A stretch of 64,000 bases of DNA, taken from assembly GCF_014651055.1 (NCBI RefSeq), contig NZ_BMWD01000001.1:106337-170336 (forward strand), read 5' to 3'. Positions within the stretch are counted from its first letter, which is position 1; every line of letters starts with the position of its first letter. This stretch comes from Streptomyces fructofermentans. GTDB taxonomy: Bacteria; Actinomycetota; Actinomycetes; Streptomycetales; Streptomycetaceae. Below are positions 1 to 9,346 of this stretch, piece by piece. Below the pieces are notes generated by a model. It saw only the letters and a list, made by a program, of their open reading frames with translations. It ran no database searches and had not been told where the DNA came from. The position numbers and the translations under genes were made by a program.

Positions 1-1388
1 TCCTCACCGCGGCCAACGCGGTCATCGAGCGCAACGAGTCCCGCCGCCCCAAGAACCTCTGGACCAACGCGGGAGCGGGCGCCCGGATCACCGGCTACGT
101 CGCCGACACGGAGCACGACGAGGCACAGTTCGTCGCCGACGAGATCGACCGCCTCACGGACGCGGGTGACGCGAAGGCGGGCGACGTCGCGGTCTTCTAC
201 CGGACGAACGCGCAGTCCCGTGTCTTCGAAGAGGTCTTCATCCGTGTAGGCCTGCCCTACAAGGTCGTGGGCGGCGTCCGCTTCTACGAGCGCAAGGAGG
301 TCAGGGACGTCCTGGCCTACCTCCGCGTCCTGGCGAACCCCGAGGACTCGGTCCCGCTGCGCCGCATCCTGAACGTCCCCAAGCGCGGCATCGGCGACCG
401 CGCCGAGGCGATGATCGACGCCCTCTCCCAGCGCGAGAGGATCAGCTTCCCGCAGGCCCTGCGGCGCGTCGACGAGGCGTACGGCATGGCGGCCCGCTCC
501 GCCAACGCCGTCAAGCGGTTCAACACGCTGATGGAGGACCTGCGGACGATCGTCGAGTCCGGCGCCGCGCCGGCGACGGTCCTGGAGGCCGTCCTCGAAC
601 GGACCGGCTACCTCGCCGAGTTGCAGGCGTCCACCGACCCGCAGGACGAGACCAGGATCGAGAACCTCCAGGAACTCGCGGCCGTGGCCCTGGAGTTCGA
701 GCAGGAGACCGGTGAGGGCGAGACCGCGGGCGGACTGTCCGCGTTCCTGGAGCGCGTCGCCCTGGTCGCCGACTCGGACCAGATCCCGGACGAGGAGGAG
801 GACGGCTCGGGCGTGATAACGCTGATGACCCTCCACACCGCCAAGGGCCTCGAATTCCCCGTGGTGTTCCTGACCGGCATGGAGGACGGCGTCTTCCCGC
901 ACATGCGCGCGCTCGGCCAGGCCAAGGAGCTGGAGGAGGAGCGGCGGCTCGCGTACGTCGGCATCACGCGCGCGCGTGAGCGGCTGTACCTGACGCGTTC
1001 GTCGATGCGCAGCGCGTGGGGGCAGCCCTCGTACAACCCGCCCTCCCGCTTCCTGGAGGAGATCCCGGAGACGCACCTCGACTGGAAGCGGACCGGGGCG
1101 ATGGGCCCGGTCTCGTCCGGTCCCGTCGGGGGAGTCGCCGCCTCCCTGTCCTCGTCCCGTTCCCGCTCGGCGGCCTCGGGCGCGTCGGGTTTCGCGACGC
1201 GCCGCGGCGCCACCGACAAGCCGGTCGTGTCGCTGGCGGTCGGAGACCGTGTCACGCACGACCAGTTCGGCCTGGGCACGGTGGTCGGGGTGAAGGGCAC
1301 GGGGGCCAACGCCGAAGCGACGGTGGACTTCGGCGAGGAGAAGCCGAAGCGGTTGCTGCTGCGCTACGCGCCGGTCGAGAAGCTGTAG
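1..1388 (+). CDS. pcrA: ATP-dependent DNA helicase PcrA/UvrD, 3' part (5' end outside window)
   Basis: Superfamily 1A 3'-5' DNA helicase used in nucleotide excision repair and replication-conflict resolution. The reading frame is open from the first complete codon at position 3, so the gene begins upstream of the window and the N-terminal Walker A domain is missing here. Visible are the 2B/2A domains, the SF1 motif around VITLMTLHTAKGLEF, and motif VI (EERRLAYVGITRARERLYL). The final roughly 60 residues form the PcrA-type C-terminal module with VGDRVTHDQFGLGTV, a Tudor-like fold that binds RNA polymerase in Gram-positive PcrA. It converges with the M23 peptidase gene, 181 bp away. Identification is firm; the choice of PcrA over another UvrD paralogue rests on the C-terminal extension. 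Confidence 0.95.
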   Translation, partial: LTAANAVIERNESRRPKNLWTNAGAGARITGYVADTEHDEAQFVADEIDRLTDAGDAKAGDVAVFYRTNAQSRVFEEVFIRVGLPYKVVGGVRFYERKEVRDVLAYLRVLANPEDSVPLRRILNVPKRGIGDRAEAMIDALSQRERISFPQALRRVDEAYGMAARSANAVKRFNTLMEDLRTIVESGAAPATVLEAVLERTGYLAELQASTDPQDETRIENLQELAAVALEFEQETGEGETAGGLSAFLERVALVADSDQIPDEEEDGSGVITLMTLHTAKGLEFPVVFLTGMEDGVFPHMRALGQAKELEEERRLAYVGITRARERLYLTRSSMRSAWGQPSYNPPSRFLEEIPETHLDWKRTGAMGPVSSGPVGGVAASLSSSRSRSAASGASGFATRRGATDKPVVSLAVGDRVTHDQFGLGTVVGVKGTGANAEATVDFGEEKPKRLLLRYAPVEKL

Positions 1389-1569
1389 TCAGCGGGGACG
1401 CACGGGGCGTGGACGGAGCCGCCGCTGGAAGCGGGGGCGCTGCCCGCGCCGCCCCGCCCGGAGCCGGCATCGGCCCGGGCGTGCCGCGAAGTCCGCCCGG
1501 TACGGGCCCTGTTGGCAGCGGTTCCGCGAACCGGGCAGCAGGGATTCGGTGAATCGGCGCGGCGGAGTG

Positions 1570-3246
1570 TCAGGGGCTGAGACCGTGGCTGCGCAGCCAC
1601 GGCAGCGGGTCGATCGCGGAGCCGCCGCCGGGCCTGACCTCGAAGTGGAGGTGCGGACCGGTGGAGTTGCCGGAGTTCCCGGAGTAGGCGATCGGGTCGC
1701 CGGCCTGCACGACCGTGCCCGAGGCGACCTTGTACGTGGAGAGGTGGCAGTACCAGGTCTCCGTGCCGTCCTTGGCCGTCACGATGATCATGTTCCCGTA
1801 CGCGCTGTTCCACTGCGTACGGACGGTGCCGTCGGTCGCGGCCATCACCGTCGTGCCGTACGAGACGGGGAAGTCGATGCCGGTGTGCACGGACATCCAG
1901 TTGACGCCCGCCTGGCCGTAGTAGGCGCTGAGCCCGTGCTGCGAGACCGGCAGGGCGAACTTCGGGCGAAGCCGCTCCTTGCGGGCCGCGTCCTCCGCCG
2001 CCTTGCGCTTCTCGGCGGCCTGCTCGGCCTTGAGGTCGATACGTTCCTGCGTGCGGCTGGCCCGGTCCGCGAAGTCGTCCGCGTCGGCCGAGAGGTTCTC
2101 CAGCTGCGTGTCGAGCTTGTTGTTCGCGGCGGACGGCTGGACGGCGCTCGCGTCGGGGGCGGCGGCCGTCGTCTGCACGTCGTCGGCGCTGCTTCCGCCG
2201 GTCACCGAGGCGGCGGCGATACCGGCGACGCCCATCACGCAGGCCGACGGCACCGCGATGGTGAGCAGTGCGGAGCGCTTGGCCGGGCTGCGGCGGCGGG
2301 AGCGGGATCCGGAACGGCCCGCCGTACGGGACGAGGGGCGCGGAACGGGGGTGATCTCCTCGACGCCGTCGAGGAGGAAGGGCTCGCCGGAGGTGCCGTC
2401 CTCGGTGTCCGCGTCGGCCTCGTTCTCCTCGGCCGAGGTGAACTCGCCTTCCGCGGTGGCCTGTTCCTCGTAAGGAGCCTGCTCGAAGGTGGTGGTGGCC
2501 TGCTGGGCGTACGACTCGTCGCGGCCGTACGTCTCCTGCTCGTACAAGTCCCGCTGCTCGTAAGGGTCGTGCTGCTCGTACGACTCATGGCTGCGGGCCG
2601 CGTAGCCGTCGTGCTCGGTCTGTGCCTGGTGGTGGACCTGGGTGTGGGACTGGTCGCCGCCGTCGGAGTTCCACGCCGTCGCGTCGTAGGCGCCGGTCTC
2701 GAAGGTCGGGGCGGTCCACTGCTGGGTCCCGTCGACCGGATCGGCCTGGTGCCAGGCGTTGGCGTCCCACTGGCCGGTGCCCTCGTGGTGCACGGCCTGA
2801 TTCGGGATCTCGCCGAGCTGCTGATGTCCTGCGCCGGTCCAGGCGCCGCTGCTGTCGTAGCTGCCGGTCTCGTACGCGGTCTGGTGCTGCGCCGCGTACG
2901 GGTCGTAGTGCACCGCCTGATGGTTCTCGCCGGACCACTGGCCGGCGTCGTACGCGCCGGTGCCGCCGGCATTTCCGCCGCCGCCAACGTCGTTGCCGGG
3001 GAGGTCGCCGAACAGGGGGTCGGTGGCGAAGCCCGAGGGGGCGTAGCCGCCGGTCGCGTCGTAGCCGCCGGGCGTCCCGTACGTGTTCGCGGGAGCGGCG
3101 TCATATCCGGTGGCGGGGTACCCCTCGTACATGGTGAAGTCGCCGTACTGGCCTCCCTGCTGGCCGTAGGACGCGTAATGCGCCGAGTTGGCCTCGGGAG
3201 CCGGAGCCGGGGGAGTTACGGTCCCCGACGGGTGACGGTCGTTCAC
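1570..3246 (-). CDS. M23 family metallopeptidase, membrane-anchored, with Tyr/Gln-rich N-terminal region
   Basis: Predicted zinc endopeptidase (LytM/M23 fold) cutting peptidoglycan cross-bridges outside the membrane. From GTG at 3246 the protein is 558 residues. Residues 1 to about 280 are low complexity, rich in Tyr, Gln, Asp and Gly, with YEQ-type repeats. About 300-320 are basic, a single hydrophobic segment lies near 320-342, and a charged Lys/Glu/Ala coiled-coil-like stretch near 375-420. The M23 domain is at the C terminus, with zinc-ligand motifs HTGID (near 454-458) and HLHFE (near 531-533). The frame stays open to 3324, but the GTG at 3246 follows a purine-rich AAAGAGAAG and gives an N terminus (MNDRHPSG) like annotated Streptomyces homologues as I remember them. 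The long tail before the membrane segment would be cytoplasmic. Confidence 0.88.
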   Translation of the reverse strand: MNDRHPSGTVTPPAPAPEANSAHYASYGQQGGQYGDFTMYEGYPATGYDAAPANTYGTPGGYDATGGYAPSGFATDPLFGDLPGNDVGGGGNAGGTGAYDAGQWSGENHQAVHYDPYAAQHQTAYETGSYDSSGAWTGAGHQQLGEIPNQAVHHEGTGQWDANAWHQADPVDGTQQWTAPTFETGAYDATAWNSDGGDQSHTQVHHQAQTEHDGYAARSHESYEQHDPYEQRDLYEQETYGRDESYAQQATTTFEQAPYEEQATAEGEFTSAEENEADADTEDGTSGEPFLLDGVEEITPVPRPSSRTAGRSGSRSRRRSPAKRSALLTIAVPSACVMGVAGIAAASVTGGSSADDVQTTAAAPDASAVQPSAANNKLDTQLENLSADADDFADRASRTQERIDLKAEQAAEKRKAAEDAARKERLRPKFALPVSQHGLSAYYGQAGVNWMSVHTGIDFPVSYGTTVMAATDGTVRTQWNSAYGNMIIVTAKDGTETWYCHLSTYKVASGTVVQAGDPIAYSGNSGNSTGPHLHFEVRPGGGSAIDPLPWLRSHGLSP

Positions 3247-3570
3247 CAACTTCTCTTTCGCCTCGACAACAGGGGCTGGCAGAGCAGTGCGGCGACTGTA
3301 CCCGGCGGTATGAGCGCGCGACAATCTTCAGCAGGTTTCCTCCGCTCGGGAAACGGGCATTCGGCCGCCTTTCGGTGGAGGGTGGGCACAGCTTTGGCCT
3401 GGCGTTCGATGGATGTTCGAAAAACTGATGTGGTTCCGGGTCGCTCGTGGGGCGCCAAGAGCCGCTTCGGGTGGCGTGCGCCGGTGGCGTGATGCCCTAT
3501 TGCTCCACTTGCGGTCGTTAAGTCCGCATGCTGCGGTCGTGTTGGTGTTCGGAGGGCTGTCCCGCCGACG
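3247..3570. other. Upstream region of the M23 gene, no gene seen
   Basis: This 324-bp stretch separates two minus-strand genes and holds the promoter region of the M23 gene. It is less GC-rich than its surroundings, with TTCGA repeated around an ATGGATG core near 3405-3422. I looked for a ydaO-type c-di-AMP riboswitch, which precedes some actinobacterial cell-wall hydrolase genes, and did not find its GGGGGAGCC-type core. No supported terminator or small gene. Confidence 0.4.
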
Positions 3571-4470
3571 TCAGGCGACCGTCAGGCCGCCGGTCTGCTC
3601 GGCGGGGCGCACCCCGGTCTCCTCGGCGTCCAGTGCCTGCCGGATTCCGAGGGCGACGGCCGGGTGGACGGGGAGCGCGAGGTGTCCGATGCCGCTCACG
3701 CGCACGTTCTGCGTCAGCAGGTCCGGGTGCTCGATGCACGCGGACTCCAGCGGGTCCATCAACTGGTCCAGATCGCTCCAGAAGCTCACGAACCGGGTGC
3801 GGCAGTGCGGCGCGGGCTGCCGGAGGTCCTCCAGTACGGCGGAGTCGGGGCGCATCTGCCGCACGATCGGGTGCGCGTTCATCAACGGGGCGACCAGCGT
3901 GCCCGAGTGCGGGGTGCCCAGCGTGACGAGCGTCCGTATCCGAACGTCACCGCCCAGGCACTGCGCGTAGTAGCGGGCGATGAGGCCGCCGAGGCTGTGC
4001 CCCACGACGTCCACCTGCTGGTGGCCGGTCCGCTCGCAGATCTCCTCGATGTGCCGGCCCAGCAGTTCGGCCGCGGTCCGTATGTCGCAGGTCAGCGGGG
4101 AGTAGTTGAGCGACTCGATCTGGTGGCGGCCGTGCTGGATCAGCGAGCGGCGCAGCAGGACGAAGACCGAACGGTTGTCGATGAAGCCGTGCAGCAGGAC
4201 CACCGGCGGCTTCGCCGGGGTGGGCAGCCGGGTCGGGTCCGGAAGTCCGGCCGTGTCCGCGCCGGGCAGGCCGGCCGGTGTGCGGGACGGCAGGGGGACC
4301 GGGCGGCGCTCCGGCGTGATGCCGGACGGGTACAGGAGAAGGTGGCCCGCGAGGATCGCGATCTCCAGGGCGGTGGCCTTGAGGAGGGCCAGTGACAGTC
4401 CGGCCAGTCTGCCCGGAAGCAGGCGCTGGCAGAGCGGAAGAAGGGGCAGTGCTGCCCTGGTGACCTTCAT
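3571..4470 (-). CDS. Alpha/beta-hydrolase lipase/esterase
   Basis: Predicted extracytoplasmic lipase or esterase of 299 residues. Residues 1-45 hold a basic start and hydrophobic helices that could act as signal or anchor. The hydrolase core starts near 88 with VVLLHGF (oxyanion-hole HG at 94-95). The nucleophile elbow is GHSLGG, with Ser159 as nucleophile, and GIGH near residue 263 is the likely catalytic His region. LGTPHSGT at 184-191 is typical of class 2/LipA-type lipases. The ATG at 4470 is preceded by GGGAGG at good spacing; an in-frame extension to 4839 lacks comparable support. Substrate cannot be inferred. Confidence 0.85.
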   Translation of the reverse strand: MKVTRAALPLLPLCQRLLPGRLAGLSLALLKATALEIAILAGHLLLYPSGITPERRPVPLPSRTPAGLPGADTAGLPDPTRLPTPAKPPVVLLHGFIDNRSVFVLLRRSLIQHGRHQIESLNYSPLTCDIRTAAELLGRHIEEICERTGHQQVDVVGHSLGGLIARYYAQCLGGDVRIRTLVTLGTPHSGTLVAPLMNAHPIVRQMRPDSAVLEDLRQPAPHCRTRFVSFWSDLDQLMDPLESACIEHPDLLTQNVRVSGIGHLALPVHPAVALGIRQALDAEETGVRPAEQTGGLTVA

Positions 4471-5178
4471 GGTCGACCTCCCGTCGGCGCACGGAGGGAC
4501 CACTCCGTCCCCCGTGTGCCCTAGTGGGAAGCCGATGGTGAGGAGGCGATGGCGCACGTGCGGCGTGTGTGACGCCGGTGGAGCGACGGAGTCTCCGTCG
4601 TCGTGCCCTCGCCGGTGCGCAGTACCACCGGCTCCGCGCGGCCTGCGGAGCGGAGGTACGGCGACCTCGTGGCGGCTCCCCTGCGCCCGTCCCGGATGCG
4701 GCTCCTGCGGTGGGGTGCGGCCCCGGTGTCGCAGGTTGTGGGATCGGTGCGCGGCGAACTTGTCCCACCGTGTGATTTCCCCCTCGGTCTCCACCGCGAA
4801 ACTGCCGGTTGCGGGATGGTGGCGATAACGTTCGTTCACTTCCCCACCCGTGCGGTGCGGGATCGCTGTGCCGCCGGGGCATACCTGACACGGGTGCGGT
4901 GCCGGCGAGTCGCCGCCGCGGCCGTCGGGTGCTTCAGTCGGTACGGGCCGGAAACTCGGGCCGGACCGGTTGTGGCGGGTCGCGGTCGGTGACGTTCAGT
5001 GACGGCTGCGGCTGCGGCTGCGGCTGTGGCTGCCGTCGGTGGTGGCCGGCGGTGTTTGATGGCAGTTGCAGTAGTTGAAGACAGTTCGGTACAGGTCGAA
5101 GGGCGGCGGGCGGCACGTTCGGGTCGTCGGTCCCGGTGGACCTCAGCAGATCGGTGTAGTCGGTTCATGGAGGCAGTG
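4471..5178. other. Divergent intergenic region between lipase and icmB
   Basis: About 700 bp without a convincing gene; it must hold the promoters of the leftward lipase gene and rightward icmB. A GGCTGC hexamer tandem lies near 5004-5029. A cobalamin riboswitch was considered because of the nearby B12 protein, but its core is not present (see rejected items). Confidence 0.4.
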
Positions 5179-5589
<411 letters not shown>

Positions 5590-5597
5590 GCCTCCGC

Positions 5598-5616
5598 CCG
5601 GCCCTTCGCGGGCCGG
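5598..5616 (+). terminator. Putative short terminator after icmB
   Basis: CCGGCCC, loop TTCGC, then GGGCCGG, 8 bases after the icmB stop. The stem is only 7 bp and there is no T-run, so this is a modest call. Confidence 0.4.
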
Positions 5617-5933
5617 TCCGAGCCTGCACCGCCCTCTTCGACCGCCTGACCCCGCCCGAGCGCCCACCCTGTCCGAGCCTGTGCCCGGACGGGGGCGGCC
5701 GGGTGCGGATGCAGCGGGGGGCTGCTGTGGTGCTGTTGCGGGGCTGGGTGTGGGCTGGGTCGGGCCTGTGGCGGGGGTACGCGGGGGGTGCGCCGGGGGT
5801 GCGTCCGGGCTGGACCCCTTGATCGTCGCGCGAGGTTCCGCGCTGTTGCGTCGGCTGCTCGGTGCGGGTCGCCGGGAGGGCCATTCGGGTGACTCCGGCC
5901 GACGGCAGGTCCTCCCGCCCCGCCGGTTCCGTT

Positions 5934-5997
5934 GGTGGCTCGGTGGCTCGGTGGCTCGGTGGCTCGGTGGCTCGGTGGTCCGGTGGTCCGGTGGTCC
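5934..5997. repeat. 8-bp tandem repeat, 8 copies
   Basis: Five copies of GGTGGCTC followed directly by three of the variant GGTGGTCC, 64 bp in total. The unit length is not a multiple of three and no gene covers it. It is probably a slippage-prone simple repeat near the 3' end of the DUF5691 gene. Confidence 0.9.
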
Positions 5998-6027
5998 GGC
6001 GGGGCCGTGGAATGGGGTGGGCCCTCC

Positions 6028-7659
6028 TCAGGGTTCCGTGAGTTCTTGGTGCATGGTCGCGCGCAGGCGCAGCGTGGTTACCAGGCGCTGGAAGGACTCG
6101 GCCCAGTAGCCGCCCGCCCCCGGCGCCGCGTTCTCCCCCTCGTCCGGTACCGCCGTCAGCGCCTCCAGGCGGACGGCCTCCGACGGGTCCAGGCAGCGCT
6201 CGGCCAGCCCCATCACCCCGCTGAAACTCCACGGATAGCTCCCCGCGTCCCGTGCGATGTTGAGAGCGTCCACGACCGCCCTCCCCAAGGGCTCCGCCCA
6301 GGGCACGGCGCACACACCGAGCAGTTGGAAGGCCTCGGACAGCCCGTGCGCGGCGATGAACCCGGCCACCCACTCGGCCCGCTCGGCCTGCCCCAGGGTG
6401 CCCAGCAGCTTGGCCCGCTCGGCGAGCGACACCGCCCCCGGCCCGCCGGCCTCCGGTGCCGCGGGTGCCCCCAGCAGGGCTCTGGACCAGGCGGGGTCAC
6501 GCTGCCGTACGGCCGCCCGGCACCACGCGGCGTGCAACTCGCCCTGCCAGTCGTCCGCGACCGGCAGCGCCACGATGTCCTCCGGGGTACGCCCGCCCAG
6601 GCGGTCCGGCCACGTCGCGAGCGGCGCCGCCTCCACCAGCTGGCCGAGCCACCAGGACCGTTCGCCCCGGCCTGCCGGTGGCTTGGGCACCACGCCGTCC
6701 CGCTCCATCGCCGGGTCGCACTCGTGCGGAGCCTCCACGGATATCGTCGGCGCCCCCCGCGTGTGGTCCATGGCCACGCATGACCCGGCGCGTCCGCCCA
6801 TTCGTGCCGCCAGCGCGGAGCCGGGCAGCGCGGACAGCAACTCCGCCGCCGTGGCCCGCACATTGCGGCTGCGGTCCGCCAAGGCCTGCTCCAGGAACGG
6901 CTCGTCCGCCGCGCACAGCCCGGTGCGCAAGGAATCGAGGAACATCAGCCGGTCCTCCGCCCGCTCCGTCGGCCAGGTCGCTGCCAGCAGGTCACGGGCG
7001 GTCGCCGCGTCCTGGGCTCGGACCGCGGACAGGAGCGCGACCCGCTCGGCGAACAGCCCTTCCTCCCACAGAGTCCGCATCCGGTCCGGCTCGCCGGGCC
7101 CGGGCAGCACCGCCCCGCCGCCGGGTGCCGCTCGCAGCGCGAACCGCCAGTCCGGGTTCAGCCGGGCCAGCCACAGGGCACGCGGCCCAGCGAACGCCAG
7201 CACCGCGGGCCGCAGATCCGTCCGTCCCCGGGCCGCGTCCAGGAGCGCGGGCAAGGTCTGCGGGGGTGCGGCGAACCCCCGCTCGTTCGCCGTGGCCAGC
7301 CATTGCGGCAGCAGCTCCATGAGATCCGGGGCCGACCCTCTGCGGCCGCCGCCGGTTCCGGGCCGGTCGGCGAGGAGCATCGCCAGTCTCCGTCCGGCCG
7401 CCGGGGGCAGAGCGGGACGCGGGTCCCGCCCTGCCGGCTCCGGGCGTGCCGCCGCGCGGCCCGGACGCAGCCCGGCGCGCCGTCGCACGGTCTCCACCGC
7501 CGCGGCGTCCAGCAGGGCCGTCGGCGCGTCGCGCCCGGCCGAGACCCCCGCCGAGACCCCCGGCGGGGTCCGCCGCGTGGTGCCCAGGAGAGCCGCCGTG
7601 ACGAGCTCCTCCCACTGCCCGGCGCCGGGCGCTTCCGTGGGAACGGGGGTCCCGTTCAT
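6028..7659 (-). CDS. DUF5691 family protein
   Basis: A 543-residue cytoplasmic protein of unknown function that I assign to DUF5691 by its N terminus (EELVTAALLGTTRRTPPG) and its constant pairing with SWIM, MoxR and VWA genes. It is Ala/Leu/Arg-rich and helical in character, with sequence suggestive of HEAT-like repeats in the middle (for example DRSRNVRATAAELLSALPGSALAARM). No catalytic motif is visible. ATG 7659 follows GGAAGGAATCTC. It lies 255 bp downstream of the SWIM gene on the same strand and could be cotranscribed with it. A scaffold or adaptor role in the AAA/VWA system is inference. Confidence 0.8.
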   Translation of the reverse strand: MNGTPVPTEAPGAGQWEELVTAALLGTTRRTPPGVSAGVSAGRDAPTALLDAAAVETVRRRAGLRPGRAAARPEPAGRDPRPALPPAAGRRLAMLLADRPGTGGGRRGSAPDLMELLPQWLATANERGFAAPPQTLPALLDAARGRTDLRPAVLAFAGPRALWLARLNPDWRFALRAAPGGGAVLPGPGEPDRMRTLWEEGLFAERVALLSAVRAQDAATARDLLAATWPTERAEDRLMFLDSLRTGLCAADEPFLEQALADRSRNVRATAAELLSALPGSALAARMGGRAGSCVAMDHTRGAPTISVEAPHECDPAMERDGVVPKPPAGRGERSWWLGQLVEAAPLATWPDRLGGRTPEDIVALPVADDWQGELHAAWCRAAVRQRDPAWSRALLGAPAAPEAGGPGAVSLAERAKLLGTLGQAERAEWVAGFIAAHGLSEAFQLLGVCAVPWAEPLGRAVVDALNIARDAGSYPWSFSGVMGLAERCLDPSEAVRLEALTAVPDEGENAAPGAGGYWAESFQRLVTTLRLRATMHQELTEP

Positions 7660-7914
7660 GAGATTCCTTCCGTCAGGAGGTGGGGGAGGTGGGCGAGGTG
7701 GGGACCGTGACCGTGCGAGACGCGGGCCACACGGAGGACAGAGAGGTCAGGAAATGCGCGGAAGACGCGGCGGAGGCGGCGGGCGCAGCGGAGGCCGAGC
7801 ACGGGGAGCAGGCCGCAGGGGCCGACGAGACGGACGACGGGGCCGGCGAGGCGGACGACGGTGCCGGCGAGGCGGACGCGGGCCGGGTGGTGGGGACGCG
7901 GCCGGACCGTGCTG

Positions 7915-9267
7915 TCAGCACAGGGGTACCGCAGCGCCCGGGCCCTGCGGCCACGCGGTGAGTGGAGTGAAGCCGCGGTGCCCGCACTCGCCGAAGACCG
8001 TGACCGGTGCCCCGCCCGAGAGGGCGACCAGGCGCCACAGCCCTGCGTTGGACTCGGCGGCGAGGGTCAGGGGCAGGGCCAGCTCCCCGTCGGCGTCCGC
8101 CAGTTGCCAGTGGTCGCCGTCGGGGGTCGGTATGACGCGGCCCAGCGTGACCGGGTGGGAGTCCAGCCACGGATCGTCCCGGAGGGCGTCGCCGTACTGG
8201 CGGGCCGCCTCCGCGACTCCCACCGCGGGCGGACGGAGCGTCGTGGGCGCCGGGGCGGAGAACTGCTCGCCCAGCGCGGCCCGCGGCTGTCCCGCGCCCG
8301 GATACGCGGACACCTCCGCGTCGAGCGCCGGCCCGACGGGCAGTGCCAGCTCGGGTGCCCGGCCCGCGGCCCCGTACGACAGCAGCAGAACCGTGCGCCC
8401 CGACTCCGCCCCGTGCAACCAGATGCGGCGGGTCGTGAGTCGGCTGTCCGCCGAGTCGTACTGGGCCAGCACCAGCCACTGATCGCGCACGGGCGGTCCG
8501 TCCGCCGAACCGGGCAGGCCGATACGTGAGCGGACCGTCGCGGCCAGTCCGTCGGGCAGTTCCTCGCGGCGCAGCCACCCCTGGTCGAGGAGGTGGAGCA
8601 GCGCGCACTCCTCCAGCAGCCGGACCGGCCAGCCCGGTCCCGAGGACGGAATCGCTCCCAACTCCCTGACACGAGCGGCCAGTCCCGGCGCCTGCGCGTC
8701 CACCATCCGGGCCGCCGTCTCCTCCCACAGCCCGTACCCCGCGCGCTCCGCCGCGGCCAGACCGCCCCGCAGCAGATCCGTCAACCGCTGCTCCAGCTCC
8801 GCGGCTCCTGCCGTGATCCGCTCGGCCCGGCGCTCCGCCCTTCGCCGGGCCGCCTCCGGGTCGGCGGAGGGAGGGGAACCCGCCGCGCTCGCGGCTCGTT
8901 TGTCGTCAGCCCGCTTGCGTCTCCCCTCGATCCACTCCTCCGCCCAGTCCGGTGCCTGCCCCCGCGGCACCGTGCCGTCCTCCCCCGCCCAGAGCAGCAG
9001 CAGCCCCAGCGCGTGCTTGCACGGGAACTTGCGGCTCGGGCAACTGCACTTGTAGGCGGGCCCCGTGGAGTCCGCGATGTCGACGACCGTCCGATACGGA
9101 TTGCTCCCGCTGCCCCTGCACAGCCCCCACACCGTCCCCTCCTCGGAACTGCCCGCACCCGACCACGGCCCGGCCGCTCCGAGCCTGCTGCCCGCCTTGC
9201 GTGACGCGACGTCAGGAGCCAGTGCCAGCACCTGATCCGCCGTCCAGCGCACCCCCTGCTGAGTCAT
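7915..9267 (-). CDS. SWIM zinc-finger domain protein
   Basis: A 450-residue protein with a SWIM zinc finger near its N terminus: Cys74, Cys76, Cys83 and His85 (CSCPSRKFPCKH) fit the CxCx(n)CxH consensus. SWIM fingers bind nucleic acid or protein. Residues 150-190 are highly charged and the C-terminal half has no recognised fold. ATG 9267 was chosen because it begins the conserved MTQQGVRW start and lies 7 bases after a TACCTT -10 hexamer, implying a leaderless or nearly leaderless transcript. The frame stays open to 9474 but would cross the inverted-repeat promoter. It is divergent from the MoxR-DUF5682-VWA operon. Confidence 0.88.
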   Translation of the reverse strand: MTQQGVRWTADQVLALAPDVASRKAGSRLGAAGPWSGAGSSEEGTVWGLCRGSGSNPYRTVVDIADSTGPAYKCSCPSRKFPCKHALGLLLLWAGEDGTVPRGQAPDWAEEWIEGRRKRADDKRAASAAGSPPSADPEAARRRAERRAERITAGAAELEQRLTDLLRGGLAAAERAGYGLWEETAARMVDAQAPGLAARVRELGAIPSSGPGWPVRLLEECALLHLLDQGWLRREELPDGLAATVRSRIGLPGSADGPPVRDQWLVLAQYDSADSRLTTRRIWLHGAESGRTVLLLSYGAAGRAPELALPVGPALDAEVSAYPGAGQPRAALGEQFSAPAPTTLRPPAVGVAEAARQYGDALRDDPWLDSHPVTLGRVIPTPDGDHWQLADADGELALPLTLAAESNAGLWRLVALSGGAPVTVFGECGHRGFTPLTAWPQGPGAAVPLC

Positions 9268-9274
9268 GCTCCCG

Positions 9275-9297
9275 AAGGTAGATCCCGCCACTGACAA
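9275..9297 (-). promoter_or_regulatory. PafBC-type (RecA-NDp) promoter of the SWIM gene
   Basis: Read on the minus strand: TTGTCAGTG, 8 bases, TACCTT. This fits the RecA-NDp consensus tTGTCRgtg-N8-TAnnnT exactly. That consensus was described for RecA/LexA-independent DNA-damage promoters of mycobacteria and attributed to the activator PafBC. The SWIM start codon is 7 bases downstream of the -10 hexamer. Confidence 0.7.
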
Positions 9298-9346
9298 TCG
9301 CCCCTTGCGGTCATATCCGTGCAGGTCAGGGCGATTGTCAGTGGCG
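9286..9346. repeat. Perfect 18-bp inverted repeat with 25-bp spacer in a divergent promoter region
   Basis: CGCCACTGACAATCGCCC at 9286-9303 is the exact reverse complement of 9329-9346. Each arm contains one TTGTCAGTGGCG element pointing towards its own gene, so the symmetry is that of two back-to-back promoters rather than a terminator. Confidence 0.95.

Larger units (their letters stand above)
5590..6027. other. Intergenic region between icmB and the DUF5691 gene
   Basis: 438 bp between convergent genes, apart from the icmB hairpin and an 8-bp tandem repeat given separately. Composition is G-rich on the plus strand and no coding signal was seen. Confidence 0.4.

Noticed and set aside
1389..1569. 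Terminator between pcrA and the M23 gene
   Set aside because: Only a 6-bp stem (CGGTTC-CGC-GAACCG near 1520-1535) was found; too weak to call.
3247..3570. ydaO-type c-di-AMP riboswitch before the M23 gene
   Set aside because: Expected for some actinobacterial cell-wall hydrolases, but the conserved core and closing stems were not found on the minus strand.
4521..4580. Cobalamin riboswitch upstream of icmB
   Set aside because: GTGGGAAGCCGATGG vaguely recalls the B12-box neighbourhood, but the conserved GCCACTG box and the GAATCCGG-type strand are absent, and it is over 600 bp from icmB.
7660..7914. Possible small gene between the SWIM and DUF5691 genes (for example a plus-strand frame from 7680)
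   Set aside because: The translation is Ala/Glu/Asp repeat sequence from GACGACGGxGCCGGCGAGGCG units, with no ribosome site and opposite to the flanking genes.
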